64,000 nt of DNA from Bacteroidales bacterium (GTDB lineage Bacteria; Bacteroidota; Bacteroidia; Bacteroidales; F082): positions 1 through 64,000 of the forward strand of contig JALNZT010000008.1 of NCBI GenBank assembly GCA_023229135.1, given 5' to 3'. The translations under genes and the position numbers were made by a program. Below, one piece after another: positions 26,688-35,960 of the stretch. How positions within the stretch are numbered: the stretch's first letter is position 1; each line of letters opens with the position of its first letter. The notes below the pieces were generated by a model. That model was given only the letters and a program-made list of their open reading frames with translations, was not told the DNA's origin and did no database searches.

Positions 26688-27500
26688 ATGAATAAGCACA
26701 AAAAATATTTAACAGCTCTAATTTTTGGATTTTCAGGCATTACTGCATCAGGTCAAATCACAATTCAACCAAAAAAAGCTGAAAAAATTGTTTTGGAAAC
26801 AGAAAAGCAAACAACTATTCGGATAAAAAAAGCACCCGAGCCTTATAAACCCGATTCAATTTTTGTAAAGGGAAGGAATTTTGAAGTCTTTGATTCAACA
26901 TTAGTTCCTTCACATAAAGCCTTAGGCGGTAATATATTTCTTGGCCACGGAATTTACAATGGAAACATTTCCACCTATTTTTCAAATACTTATTTTGTTG
27001 GAATAAATATAGAATTTTATAGAAAAAATTTTATAATACAAATTGATGATTATATTGGATTTGGGAAAACAAAACGAACCTTAAAATACCCGGATCAAAA
27101 AGAATGGAGAGAGAATAAGGCTGCTTTATCTTTTATGTTTGGTAGCAATTTTAGTTATTCTGTGCTTGATACCAAGCATATTACGCTTGTACCTTTAGTC
27201 GGAATTAATGTCAGCTTATTATCAGCCAGCATTTTCAAAACATCTGAATCTGAAAAAGTAGAGAACGGACCCTTTCTGCCTTATTATAAAATTGGTTTTT
27301 ACATTGATTTTAAAACTATTGTATTATTACAAAATCATTTACGTCTTAACAAAACTGATCTATATTATAATAGTTTGCGCTTAAGTTTTGGGCTTAATTC
27401 ACCTATTGGAAATCCAAAACATGCTGAGTTTTATGAAGGCTCTATGTTTTACGTAACTATTGGAATGGGTGGGTTAACCAGAAATTTTTCGAGAAAATAG
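26688..27500 (+). CDS. Putative outer-membrane beta-barrel protein, unknown
   Basis: This roughly 270-residue protein starts MNKHKKYLTALIFGFSGITASGQ, a clear signal peptide; a start 45 bp earlier would add a Cys-rich leader and is less likely. The mature part begins with a lysine-rich segment (IQPKKAEKIVLETEKQ), then alternating strands such as NIFLGHGIYNGNISTYFSNTYF, ending YVTIGMGGLTRNFSRK. Alternating hydrophobic residues and an aromatic-rich pattern suggest a small barrel. I do not recognise the family. Low GC and isolation fit the accessory region. Confidence 0.55.
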   Translation: MNKHKKYLTALIFGFSGITASGQITIQPKKAEKIVLETEKQTTIRIKKAPEPYKPDSIFVKGRNFEVFDSTLVPSHKALGGNIFLGHGIYNGNISTYFSNTYFVGINIEFYRKNFIIQIDDYIGFGKTKRTLKYPDQKEWRENKAALSFMFGSNFSYSVLDTKHITLVPLVGINVSLLSASIFKTSESEKVENGPFLPYYKIGFYIDFKTIVLLQNHLRLNKTDLYYNSLRLSFGLNSPIGNPKHAEFYEGSMFYVTIGMGGLTRNFSRK

Positions 27501-27740
27501 GGTACAATTCACCATGAAAAATTCCTCTTCCAATAATCAGCAGTCAGTACAAACCTCCGGTGCAAAGCCAATACAAAAAGAAACAAATTAAGGCATTAAT
27601 TGAACGATAAAGACACATCTTAGACTGATCTTTTCGCCTTTTATGAAAATAATAATCCTATATTTGCACAGCTGTTTTTAAAACATATTGAAAAATTGAA
27701 AATTAATTTTTAGAACTCAAATTAAACAAAAAACTTAGTT

Positions 27741-28139
27741 ATGTCAAAGCTTACAAAAGAAATGAAAGAGATGATCGGAAGCCAACAATGCTTCCATGCT
27801 ACCGTTAGCAAAGAGGGAATCCCGAATAACGCACCAAAGCGATCCACGCGTGTATTCGATGATGAAACCTTGATTTTTACAGAAGGGATAGGCGGCAGAA
27901 CTTATCAGAATATTCTGGATGGTTCAAAAGTTGCCGTAGCAGTTGTAAACCGTGAAACCGTTGATGGATATAGGTTTATTGGAACAGCTGAAGTTTTAAC
28001 TCATGGAGCGATTTATGATAAAACTGCAGAAATGTCACTTCAAGCAGGCATGCCAAAACCTAAGGCGGCAGTTTTGGTAAAAATTGATGAGATTCATAGT
28101 CTAAAACCTGGGCCAATGGCCGGTAAGAAGATTGGGTAG
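27741..28139 (+). CDS. Pyridoxamine 5'-phosphate oxidase-like flavin protein
   Basis: This 132-residue single-domain protein of the PNPOx-like split-barrel fold starts KEMKEMIGSQQCFHATVSKEGIPNNAPKRSTRVFDDETLIFTEG, matching small flavin-binding members, and ends with the strand VLVKIDEIHSLKPGPMAGKKIG. True PNPOx is longer (about 215) and has a PLP-site motif not seen here, so the enzyme is probably another FMN-dependent oxidoreductase or flavin binder. The 27501-27740 gap before it holds only a short Ser/Gln-rich 25-codon frame. It stands alone. Confidence 0.85.
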   Translation: MSKLTKEMKEMIGSQQCFHATVSKEGIPNNAPKRSTRVFDDETLIFTEGIGGRTYQNILDGSKVAVAVVNRETVDGYRFIGTAEVLTHGAIYDKTAEMSLQAGMPKPKAAVLVKIDEIHSLKPGPMAGKKIG

Positions 28140-28563
28140 TAAATACCCTAGTTGAACTAATCAAGCTTGATAAGTCAATACTTTCAATTTGATTTAATTT
28201 TGTAATATCCAGGAGAAACTTCTGTGAGGTATATAAATAGGCTTATTTGTAATTATTCAAGGCGTTAAAATTATTTTTGATATTCGTTAATGTTTTACTT
28301 TTCGTTTCAGCTTTTATACTGGTTAAAATCTGGTCAGAAAAGCAACAAGCGAACCTCAATAGTTTTTCGCTCTGGCACGGGTCTTCGAGTCCTTGCCAAT
28401 CCGTATCAGTATAAATCTTTGTAACCGGAAACCTATGCCATTGACCATTTTCTAACATCAATCAACACTCCAATACTCCAGCATAAAAAACAGCTTCACT
28501 CTTCCACCCATCAAGAAAAAAGTTATCTTTGATAGAGAATATAAACTTTAAAATCAGACCAGC
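28140..28563. other. Intergenic region before catalase
   Basis: No convincing gene is seen. A 72-codon minus-strand frame (28243-28461) has no recognisable family and no promoter motif. The right end carries the catalase promoter. Confidence 0.5.
28524..28531 (+). promoter_or_regulatory. -7 promoter element (TATCTTTG) of the catalase gene
   Basis: An exact TAnnTTTG match 32 nt before the catalase ATG. The -33 TTG is not evident. No OxyR-like palindrome was found by eye. Confidence 0.4.
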
Positions 28564-30027
28564 ATGAAATGGATAAAAAAGAAACTCACAACCAGCGCAG
28601 GAGCGCCAGTAGTTGACAATCAAAATGTAATGACAGCAGGGCCAAGAGGTCCGATGCTTCTGCAAGATATTTGGTATCTTGAAAAATTGGCGCATTTCGA
28701 CAGAGAAGTAATCCCAGAAAGACGTATGCATGCCAAAGGCTCCGGAGCTTTTGGAACTTTTACGGTAACACACGACATCACGAAATATACAAAAGCAAAG
28801 ATATTTTCTGAAATCGGTAAAAAAACAGAAATGTTTGTGCGTTTTTCCACTGTAGCCGGCGAACGTGGTGCTGCCGATGCAGAAAGAGATATTCGTGGTT
28901 TTGCCATGAAATTCTATACCGAAGAAGGCAACTGGGATTTAGTAGGAAACAACACCCCCGTTTTCTTTATGAAGGACCCAATGAAATTTCCGGACTTAAA
29001 CCACGCTGTAAAACGCGACCCCAAAACGAACTTGCGTAGTCCGAAAAACAACTGGGACTTCTGGACATTACTTCCCGAAGCCCTGCATCAGGTTACCATC
29101 ACCATGAGCGACAGGGGAATTCCAGCATCCTATCGTCACATGAATGGTTATGGAAGTCATACCTTTAGCCTAATCAATAGCAAGAATGAAAGAATCTGGG
29201 TAAAATTCCATTTGAAAACACAGCAAGGCATTAAGAATATTACTGACCAAGAAGCGGAAGCGATAGTTGGAAAATGTCGAGAAAGCAATCAACGTGATTT
29301 ATTTGACAGTATAGAAAAAGGCGACTTCCCAAAATGGACTATGAAAATCCAGGTGATGACCGACGAGCAAGCAAAAAATCACAAGCATAACCCTTTTGAT
29401 TTAACAAAAGTATGGCCACATAATGATTTCCCGCTCATCGAAGTTGGCTATTTTGAATTGAATAAAAATCCTGAAAACTATTTTGCTGACGTTGAACAAG
29501 CTGCCTTTAATCCGGCCAATATTGTTCCAGGAATCAGCTTCTCGCCCGATAAAATGCTTCACGGAAGACTATTTTCTTATGGTGACGCCCAGCGCTACAG
29601 ACTTGGTGTAAATCATCATTTGATTCCGGTAAATAAATCAAAATGTCCTTTCTTAAATATGTTTCATCGCGACGGCCAGATGAGGACTGACGGCAACTAT
29701 GGCGCAACGTTAGGATACGAACCCAACAGCTACGGTGAGTGGCAGGAACAGCCCGACTTCAAAGAACCACCTTTGGAATTAAGCGGAGCCGCCGACCATT
29801 GGAACCACAGAGATGATGATGCAGATTATTACTCACAAGCAGGTGATTTATTCAGGTTGATGAATAAAGACCAGCAACAAGTGTTGTTTGAAAATACAGC
29901 AAGAAACATGGGCGATGCACCCAAGGAAATAAAGATCCGCCACATCAAAAACTGCTTGCAAGCTGATGAGGCTTATGGAAAAGGTGTTGCAAAAGAATTG
30001 GGAATAGAAGTATCGGAAGCTGTATAA
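28564..30027 (+). CDS. katA: Monofunctional haem catalase
   Basis: This 487-residue small-subunit clade 3 catalase splits hydrogen peroxide to water and oxygen. The catalytic His lies in ERRMHAKGSGAFGTF (about residue 58), the conserved Asn in NNTPVFFMKDPMKFPD, and the haem-ligand Tyr in RLFSYGDAQRYRLG (about 340). The NADPH-binding region follows in standard order. The length is usual for the clade (480-500). It has its own -7 element and a terminator hairpin 95 nt after the stop. It lies in the accessory region, but base use is like the core. Confidence 0.95.
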   Translation: MKWIKKKLTTSAGAPVVDNQNVMTAGPRGPMLLQDIWYLEKLAHFDREVIPERRMHAKGSGAFGTFTVTHDITKYTKAKIFSEIGKKTEMFVRFSTVAGERGAADAERDIRGFAMKFYTEEGNWDLVGNNTPVFFMKDPMKFPDLNHAVKRDPKTNLRSPKNNWDFWTLLPEALHQVTITMSDRGIPASYRHMNGYGSHTFSLINSKNERIWVKFHLKTQQGIKNITDQEAEAIVGKCRESNQRDLFDSIEKGDFPKWTMKIQVMTDEQAKNHKHNPFDLTKVWPHNDFPLIEVGYFELNKNPENYFADVEQAAFNPANIVPGISFSPDKMLHGRLFSYGDAQRYRLGVNHHLIPVNKSKCPFLNMFHRDGQMRTDGNYGATLGYEPNSYGEWQEQPDFKEPPLELSGAADHWNHRDDDADYYSQAGDLFRLMNKDQQQVLFENTARNMGDAPKEIKIRHIKNCLQADEAYGKGVAKELGIEVSEAV

Positions 30028-30121
30028 TGAAAACACCAAAACCCTCAGCGCTTAAATGTAATAGTATAGACCTTAGTCTTATAGAATCCTTTGGATGACC
30101 CAGGTTTAACGTAAATAACAG

Positions 30122-30149
30122 AAAGGTAGCCCGCAAGTTGGCTACTTTT
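30122..30149 (+). terminator. Terminator after catalase
   Basis: AAAGGTAGCC and GGCTACTTTT form a 10-bp stem with one wobble around an 8-nt loop, followed by a T-rich tract (CTTGTTCTTGTCCTT). Confidence 0.65.
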
Positions 30150-30285
30150 CTTGTTCTTGTCCTTAGCGGTCATGCTCTGTTTAGTAGGCTTAGCCAAACA
30201 GTCAAAACAAAAAATAAATAACGCCTGCTCATAAAATTAATATTTCGCTAATCGGAATAAGCTGGGTAAAAAAAGAGAAAACAAG

Positions 30286-30960
30286 ATGAAAAAAATAATG
30301 CTTTTGATACTTTTAATTGTGTCATCAATTGCCCAAAAATCTAATGCACAGCTTCTAAAAGATGTTGGAATAAAGACTGGAATCTGCTTCTCAAATCAAA
30401 ATTGGACTTATAAAATTTCAGATAGGACATATGAAAAAGATTATAGAACAAGTTTGAACCTTGCCCTTAGTCTTGAATGGTTTGATAATGAGATTATTAC
30501 ACTTGTAACTGATGTTAGATACATTCAGAAAGGATTTCAAGAAGAGAAAATAGTGAGGGAACCAAGAGATCCAGAGCATGGACGCTATAAAATGTATAAA
30601 ACACGGTTTGACTATCTTACTTTTAGCCCACAACTTAAAGTCAGGAAAGAAATTAATAAAGTAATTCCTTATGTTTATATTGGACCAAGAATAGATTACT
30701 ATTTGTCTTATGAATCAGATTATGATTTGTCGCCACTTGAGAATGATTTTAAAAGAATAATAGTTGGCTTAAATTATGGTCTTGGGATTTCATACCGTAT
30801 AAAAGATATTGGCATAAGTGTAGAATTTACGCACTTTTATGACTTTACAGATGTTTTAAATACCCAAACAAATGCAAATATGACTGGAATAATAATAAAA
30901 AACAATGCCTACGCGATAGATTTGGGGATCAATTACTTCTTGAAGCAAAAAGAGAAATAA
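30286..30960 (+). CDS. Outer-membrane beta-barrel (PorT-like) protein
   Basis: This 224-residue protein starts with a signal peptide (MKKIMLLILLIVSSIAQKSNAQ). The mature sequence opens KDVGIKTGICFSNQNWTY and has alternating strands (TFSPQLKVRKEINKVIPYVYIGPRIDYYLSYESDYDLS), ending in the aromatic strand AIDLGINYFLKQKEK, as in the outer-membrane beta-barrel domain family common in Bacteroidota. The role is unknown. It stands alone, with an AT-rich codon use typical of the accessory region. Confidence 0.72.
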   Translation: MKKIMLLILLIVSSIAQKSNAQLLKDVGIKTGICFSNQNWTYKISDRTYEKDYRTSLNLALSLEWFDNEIITLVTDVRYIQKGFQEEKIVREPRDPEHGRYKMYKTRFDYLTFSPQLKVRKEINKVIPYVYIGPRIDYYLSYESDYDLSPLENDFKRIIVGLNYGLGISYRIKDIGISVEFTHFYDFTDVLNTQTNANMTGIIIKNNAYAIDLGINYFLKQKEK

Positions 30961-31155
30961 CTATTTTTATCAAAACACAGTAGGAATTAATACGCAGATT
31001 GCACTAAATACGAAAAGTCTAACATCAAACAATCAGTGTGGTACATTAAAAACTTTAGAAATAGCAACTTATTCTTTCATGGCTGACTGCAATTTTATCC
31101 ACTAAAATGATAGTAGAACCTAATAAAAGAAGAAATAAAGCTTGTAGCCAAAGCC

Positions 31156-31371
31156 ATGAATTGCATTGTGGAAACCATTGATACAAATGATAATTTCGCT
31201 GCGCTGACCGTTTTGGTGCCAATGGATGTAGCCGTGAAGCCATTTATCGAAACCACCATAAAAAAGTGCAACAAATTTGGCGGCTTTGTATTAGAACATT
31301 ATTACGTGACCAACATGAATATTCCTGACGAATTAGAGATTAAGGACATCATCAAGAAAGTAAAAGAATAA
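31156..31371 (+). CDS. Short hypothetical protein, possibly a gene remnant
   Basis: A 71-codon frame starts MNCIVETIDTNDNFAALTVL and ends ELEIKDIIKKVKE. The same frame stays open upstream for about 13 codons (LIKEEIKLVAKA) without a start, so it could be the tail of a longer, lost protein. No family is recognised, and no promoter or ribosome binding site is evident. Whether it is expressed is uncertain. Confidence 0.3.
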   Translation: MNCIVETIDTNDNFAALTVLVPMDVAVKPFIETTIKKCNKFGGFVLEHYYVTNMNIPDELEIKDIIKKVKE

Positions 31372-31685
31372 ACAATTGTCGGCGTTTGGCATTTCATATT
31401 TTTACAGCTACTTCTATTTGACTAAAAGTCTTATATTCAATAGCATAAGTAAACACAGATAGCAAGTGATATCTTAAACGATCCGTCATAATGCAATTTT
31501 TAGCTTTTACGTAATCAAAATAGGATCAGCTTTACAATAAATCGAAAACATGAAATAAGTTAATAGATACTTTTTCCCACAAACCGAGCTTCAGACCTAA
31601 CGATCAAATAAGAAAATCACAATTTATCAAAGAATTACATTTTTGCTACTTGAATAGTGTATTTTTGCGCCCTAAAACTTTTACT
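31372..31685. other. AT-rich gap before the MscS gene
   Basis: No gene is seen. The right end includes the TATTTTTG element for the MscS gene. Confidence 0.5.
31660..31667 (+). promoter_or_regulatory. -7 promoter element (TATTTTTG) of the MscS gene
   Basis: An exact TAnnTTTG match lying inside the longest possible reading frame. It indicates that translation starts further down, at the TTG at 31686. Confidence 0.4.
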
Positions 31686-33563
31686 TTGAACAAAATACTT
31701 TTTAAAATATTACCGGTGTTTTTGTTATTATTTAGCATAACATCTCGAGCTCAAACCGATAGTTTGATCCTAAAAAACGACTCAATAAATCGCGTTGCTT
31801 TAGAGAATTACAACCTAAAGCTAAAAGAAGTTGAAAGTCAGATAATTGCCGATTCGATAAAAAAAGCAGAGTTGGAAGCACAATTGTTGAAGCTTAAAAC
31901 AACAGACAATCTTCAAAAGGAAGATTTACTAAGACAGCTTAAAACAATTGAGGAAAGTGATAAAAATAGAATCGCTAATAAAAAATCTCAGATTGATTCT
32001 TTACGCCAAACCGCTAAAGGATACCCTGTTAAAGGAGTTTTGGAAGACACGCTCTTTTTGATATACTCAAAAATCGGTGCTTCAACACCAAGTGAAAGAG
32101 CCATAAATATAAGCCGGAAAATCAGAAAACTCTATGAAGATGACTTCTTAAATGCAGACTCATTGCTGGTTATGAGATCAGAAAATACTTTTGACCTTGT
32201 TTACAAAGACATGATCATCATGAGTGTTTCAGAAAATGACGCCATTTGGTATGGAAAAAGCATAGCTGAATTGGCCGGCGAATTTAACGAAACTGTAAAA
32301 AACTCTATAGTTAAGGCAAAAAATGAAAATAGTTGGCTAAAACTTAGCATTAGGATTGGCCTGGTATTGGTTGTTATCATAATAGCCTGGTTCATTATTT
32401 GGTTAGTAGGTAAAGTATTTTTAAGATTTTTAAGATTTATTGATGCCAAAAAAGACAAATGGGTAAAGGATTTATCCTACAAAGATTATACTTTTCTGAC
32501 GGCAGAACAGGAGATGCAGGTGATACTATTTCTGGTAAAGATTTTCCGATGGTTAGTCTATGTGATACTTCTATATATCTCTATACCAATCATTTTCAGC
32601 ATCTTCCCGTTTTCACGTAATTGGGCTGATGCTCTCATCAATCTGATTTGGTCGCCTTTTAAGATCGTTTTATTTGCCATATGGGATTACCTGCCAAATC
32701 TTTTCAGTATTTTGGTTATTTACTTCGTAATGAAATACTTTATCAGATTTGTGAGGTATATATTTCACGAAATAGAGGCTGAAAAACTAAAAATTTCCGG
32801 ATTTCACTCCGATTGGGCTATACCAACCTACAGTATAGTCAAATTTCTGTTGTATGCCTTTATGTTCGTTCTGATATTCCCGCATTTGCCAGGTTCCGAT
32901 TCTAATATTTTCAAAGGAGTTTCGGTATTTATCGGAATTCTATTTTCATTGGGTTCATCGTCGGCAATAGCCAATATGGTAGCAGGATTGGTTATTACGT
33001 ATATGCGGCCATTTAAAATTGGTGATCGGATTAATATTAGCAATGTTACCGGTGATGTGATTGAAAAGACCCTACTTGTAACACGCATTAGGACAATTAA
33101 AAATGAGGTTGTTACAATCCCTAATGCATCAGTTCTGAATGGCAATACCGTAAATTACAGTGTTGAAGCCAAGGAAAAAGGCTTAATCATATACACTACT
33201 GTAACTATTGGCTATGATGTTCCATGGAAAAATGTACATCAAGTATTGATTGATGCAGCGCATAGAACAGCAATGATAAACAAAGAACCGAAGCCCTTCG
33301 TTTTGCAAACAAGCCTTGAAGACTTTTATGTATCCTACCAAATTAACGCCTACACAAACGAAGCCAGTAAGCAAGCTTTGATTTATTCAAATCTGCATCA
33401 AAACATTCAAGACCTTTGTAACGAGAGAGGTATTGAAATCCTTTCTCCTCATTACCGTGCTGCGAGGGATGGTAATATGACTACAATTCCTGCAGATTAT
33501 TTACCGGAGGACTATAAAATGCCCGGCTTTAATGTAATCATTGAAAATGACAAAATTCCTTGA
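31686..33563 (+). CDS. MscS-family mechanosensitive channel, large type
   Basis: This roughly 625-residue inner-membrane channel would open on osmotic down-shock. The frame stays open upstream to 31650, but a promoter element lies there. TTG at 31686 gives NKILFKILPVFLLLFSITSRAQ, a signal peptide, so a TTG start is proposed. A coiled-coil periplasmic region follows (about 30-100), then several membrane segments, and the MscS core with the pore helix GSSSAIANMVAGLVITYMRPFKIGDRI and the beta domain (VTRIRTIKNEVVTIPNASVLN). It is longer than E. coli MscS (286), resembling the MscM/YnaI size group. Confidence 0.88.
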   Translation: MNKILFKILPVFLLLFSITSRAQTDSLILKNDSINRVALENYNLKLKEVESQIIADSIKKAELEAQLLKLKTTDNLQKEDLLRQLKTIEESDKNRIANKKSQIDSLRQTAKGYPVKGVLEDTLFLIYSKIGASTPSERAINISRKIRKLYEDDFLNADSLLVMRSENTFDLVYKDMIIMSVSENDAIWYGKSIAELAGEFNETVKNSIVKAKNENSWLKLSIRIGLVLVVIIIAWFIIWLVGKVFLRFLRFIDAKKDKWVKDLSYKDYTFLTAEQEMQVILFLVKIFRWLVYVILLYISIPIIFSIFPFSRNWADALINLIWSPFKIVLFAIWDYLPNLFSILVIYFVMKYFIRFVRYIFHEIEAEKLKISGFHSDWAIPTYSIVKFLLYAFMFVLIFPHLPGSDSNIFKGVSVFIGILFSLGSSSAIANMVAGLVITYMRPFKIGDRINISNVTGDVIEKTLLVTRIRTIKNEVVTIPNASVLNGNTVNYSVEAKEKGLIIYTTVTIGYDVPWKNVHQVLIDAAHRTAMINKEPKPFVLQTSLEDFYVSYQINAYTNEASKQALIYSNLHQNIQDLCNERGIEILSPHYRAARDGNMTTIPADYLPEDYKMPGFNVIIENDKIP

Positions 33564-33701
33564 TAGTTCTTCAGGCCAATTGTTGAAAACAAAAATACTA
33601 TAATAAAGCAAAACACCATGTAATCATACCATAGCGGTGATTTTATCTATTGCACAAGCAGCATGTTTAGAAAAGCTAAATAATTGTACAACAAAACAAG
33701 A

Positions 33702-34589
33702 ATGACATTGAACAATAGCACATTAAATAATTTTACTGTAAAGACCACTTCATTTGCCATAATAGTATTCAAAGGTATTGGTCAAATAATGCTTCAAGAA
33801 AATGCCGCTACTGGTTTTCTCTTTTTGCTTGGCATATTCTATGGCTCTTTCGTGATGGGTGCTGCCGCGCTTTTTGCAACGGTAAGTGGAACCGCTACGG
33901 CTTTATTGCTTAACTATAACAAATCAGAAACTGACAAAGGACTTTATGGATTTAGTGCAGCTTTAGTAGGTGTCGCAGTGATGCTATTTTTAAAAGCTGT
34001 AATTTTAAGCTGGGTTTTTGTCATTATCGGTGCATCGTTGGCTACCATCATACAACACTTTTTTATAAAGCGAAACCTACCCGTATTCACACTTCCTTTT
34101 GTGTTAGTAACTTGGCTGATAATTTTATTAGCACGCTACTATTTCACTGATATTTTGATAGAGCCATCACCTGCTATTGCATCAACAATTGATTATTTTA
34201 CTTTTGGATTTAACGGCTTTGGACAGGTGATATTTCAAGACAATTTGGTAGCCGGATTGCTGTTTTTTATCGCTGTATTTATCAGTTCTCCCATTTCAGC
34301 ATTGTATGGACTTGCAGGAGGAATACTTTCCGCAATTATCGCAATTCAGTTTGCACTGCCAATCAATGATATAAGCATTGGACTATTTAGTTATAATGCC
34401 GTATTATGCGCCATTGTTTTTGCAGACACACAAGTTAAGGCAGGTATTTGGGCATTAGTTTCGGTATTGCTATCACTTTTCGTAAGTATTTTAATGGCTA
34501 AGTTTAATATTATACCACTTACATTTCCGTTTGTTTTGGCAGCTTTTACTACACTTATTCTAAAAAGGATGTCTAAGTTTTTGATTTAA
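33702..34589 (+). CDS. Urea transporter
   Basis: This roughly 295-residue integral membrane protein of the UT family has the twofold repeat typical of urea channels: FKGIGQIMLQENAATGFLFLLGIFYGS in the first half and FNGFGQVIFQDNLVAGLLFFIAVFISS in the second, each followed by GLYGFSAALVG and IGLFSYNAVLCAIVF, which line the urea filter. The ATG at 33702 gives MTLNNSTLNNF; a TTG 18 bp earlier is unlikely. No urease genes are nearby. The end of the gene overlaps the first codons of the hipA remnant. Confidence 0.85.
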   Translation: MTLNNSTLNNFTVKTTSFAIIVFKGIGQIMLQENAATGFLFLLGIFYGSFVMGAAALFATVSGTATALLLNYNKSETDKGLYGFSAALVGVAVMLFLKAVILSWVFVIIGASLATIIQHFFIKRNLPVFTLPFVLVTWLIILLARYYFTDILIEPSPAIASTIDYFTFGFNGFGQVIFQDNLVAGLLFFIAVFISSPISALYGLAGGILSAIIAIQFALPINDISIGLFSYNAVLCAIVFADTQVKAGIWALVSVLLSLFVSILMAKFNIIPLTFPFVLAAFTTLILKRMSKFLI

Positions 34590-35139
34590 AAGAAGATGGC
34601 TTGAAATTAGCACAAGAATATTTTGCTTCACTGGCGGGAAGAACACCTCAAACGCATGGGGAGCATTATAAGTATATTGCCAACTATTTGAAGTTATTTC
34701 AAATCTGAAAAAAATTTGTTCCTGCCTATCCTAATAGAAACGCCAAAGCTTGTGAAAATAATAATCTTTAACTATTTGTTTTCGAATAGAGATGTACACA
34801 TTAAGAATTTCTCATTAAAAGAACTTCATTGACTGATTTTAAGCTAAGTTCTGCTTATGACCTGTTAAACAGCAGCCTACACATTGAGGACAAAGATTTT
34901 GCTATAGATGATCGTCCTTTACCGAAAAGTTTAGCTCAAGGAAAAATTAATCAACAAATTAAAATTCTATCAGATAAGGCAGAGATTAATACAATAACAC
35001 ACAACGACATACTAAAAACGATGTTAAATCAGAAGGCATTAGTTGAGAAATTAAGCTTTCCCTATTTTTAGATACCAAGTCTCAAAGAAATTGTTTTCAA
35101 TCTTATGAAACCCGTCTTAAAAAAGTTAGGAAACCATGA
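34577..35139 (+). pseudogene. Decayed hipA-type kinase toxin, C-terminal part
   Basis: Pieces in three frames together match the C-terminal half of HipA kinases: EDGLKLAQEYFASLAGRTPQ and THGEHYKY, a stop, KKFVPAYPNRN, then in a second frame FNYLFSNRDVHIKNFSLKE (the catalytic N-D-H-KNFS region), then FKLSSAYDLLNSSLHIEDKDFA to KALVEKLSFPY, then after one more frameshift at a T-run FLDTKSQRNCFQSYETRLKK. The N-terminal part and an antitoxin are missing. At least three frame breaks and one stop make it dead. HipA phosphorylates glutamyl-tRNA synthetase in E. coli. Confidence 0.8.
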
Positions 35140-35411
35140 AGTGCTGGGATTACTAAATAAGGCTTCTTATTGATTAAGTAGCATCTCGCTGCTGACCAAG
35201 CGTAATTTTTAGACTCAGTGTATCATTATCATTGAATTTTTTACGATATTTGAGCTATAGTTTAACTTTTATAAAAATAAGTGGCAGGAAGTGATGTATT
35301 TGAGTAAAATAACAATTGATAAACGGCATGTCGGATTAATCTTTATTTGCTGCGAAATGTCCTATGTTTCTTATGGGTACCTTAATCTACTAGCCTAAAA
35401 ACAGTACAAAT

Positions 35412-35846
35412 ATGAAACTTACTGATAAACAAATTGAAGAAATTGCTGATGAATTAGAAGCTGGAATGAGCTGTTTTTATAATCTCAAAACAGGAGAGAT
35501 TAAAATTATTCTGGATTTTGATAACTGGATTTATACTGACGAAGAGCCATGGGAAGAAGACATCAAAGAGCTAGATGAAAATTGGTGTGATTACTTTCAA
35601 TTCGAAGGGATGAATAGTCGTGATTCATTTAAAATAATGGAAGACTTTACTGAAAATGTGGATGATAACAAAACCCGGGAAAGGCTTATAAAAGCCCTAA
35701 ATAAGTCTAAACCCTTTAGCAATTTCAAGTGGCAAATAGATAATTCAGGTGAATATCGAAAAGCTTGGTTCGCCTTCAGGAAAGCGCGCTTTATAGATTG
35801 GGTGAAAGAACAAATTAATGCTTATAATCTTAATAAAGCTAAGTAA
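35412..35846 (+). CDS. UPF0158-family protein
   Basis: This 144-residue cytoplasmic protein is acidic. It starts MKLTDKQIEEIADELEAGM and contains WCDYFQFEGMNSRDSFKIMEDFTE, ALNKSKPFSNFKWQI and YRKAWFAFRKARFIDWVKEQI, the conserved pattern of UPF0158. The function is unknown. The gap 35140-35411 before it has no gene. The rlmF gene follows after 114 bp in the same direction. Confidence 0.8.
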   Translation: MKLTDKQIEEIADELEAGMSCFYNLKTGEIKIILDFDNWIYTDEEPWEEDIKELDENWCDYFQFEGMNSRDSFKIMEDFTENVDDNKTRERLIKALNKSKPFSNFKWQIDNSGEYRKAWFAFRKARFIDWVKEQINAYNLNKAK

Positions 35847-35960
35847 TACAACGCAAATCCAAAATTTATCAGGCAGAGTCCAAATCCAAAACGTTACATT
35901 CACAAAAGAATAGTAAACCAGCAATACAATAAAAATCCCATCCACCAGACCCATTAAATC

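Noticed and set aside
27741..28139. Genuine pyridoxamine 5'-phosphate oxidase (pdxH)
   Set aside because: It is only 132 residues and lacks the C-terminal substrate region of PdxH.
28243..28461. Minus-strand frame of 72 codons before catalase
   Set aside because: No recognisable family, no promoter motif, no neighbour; probably chance.
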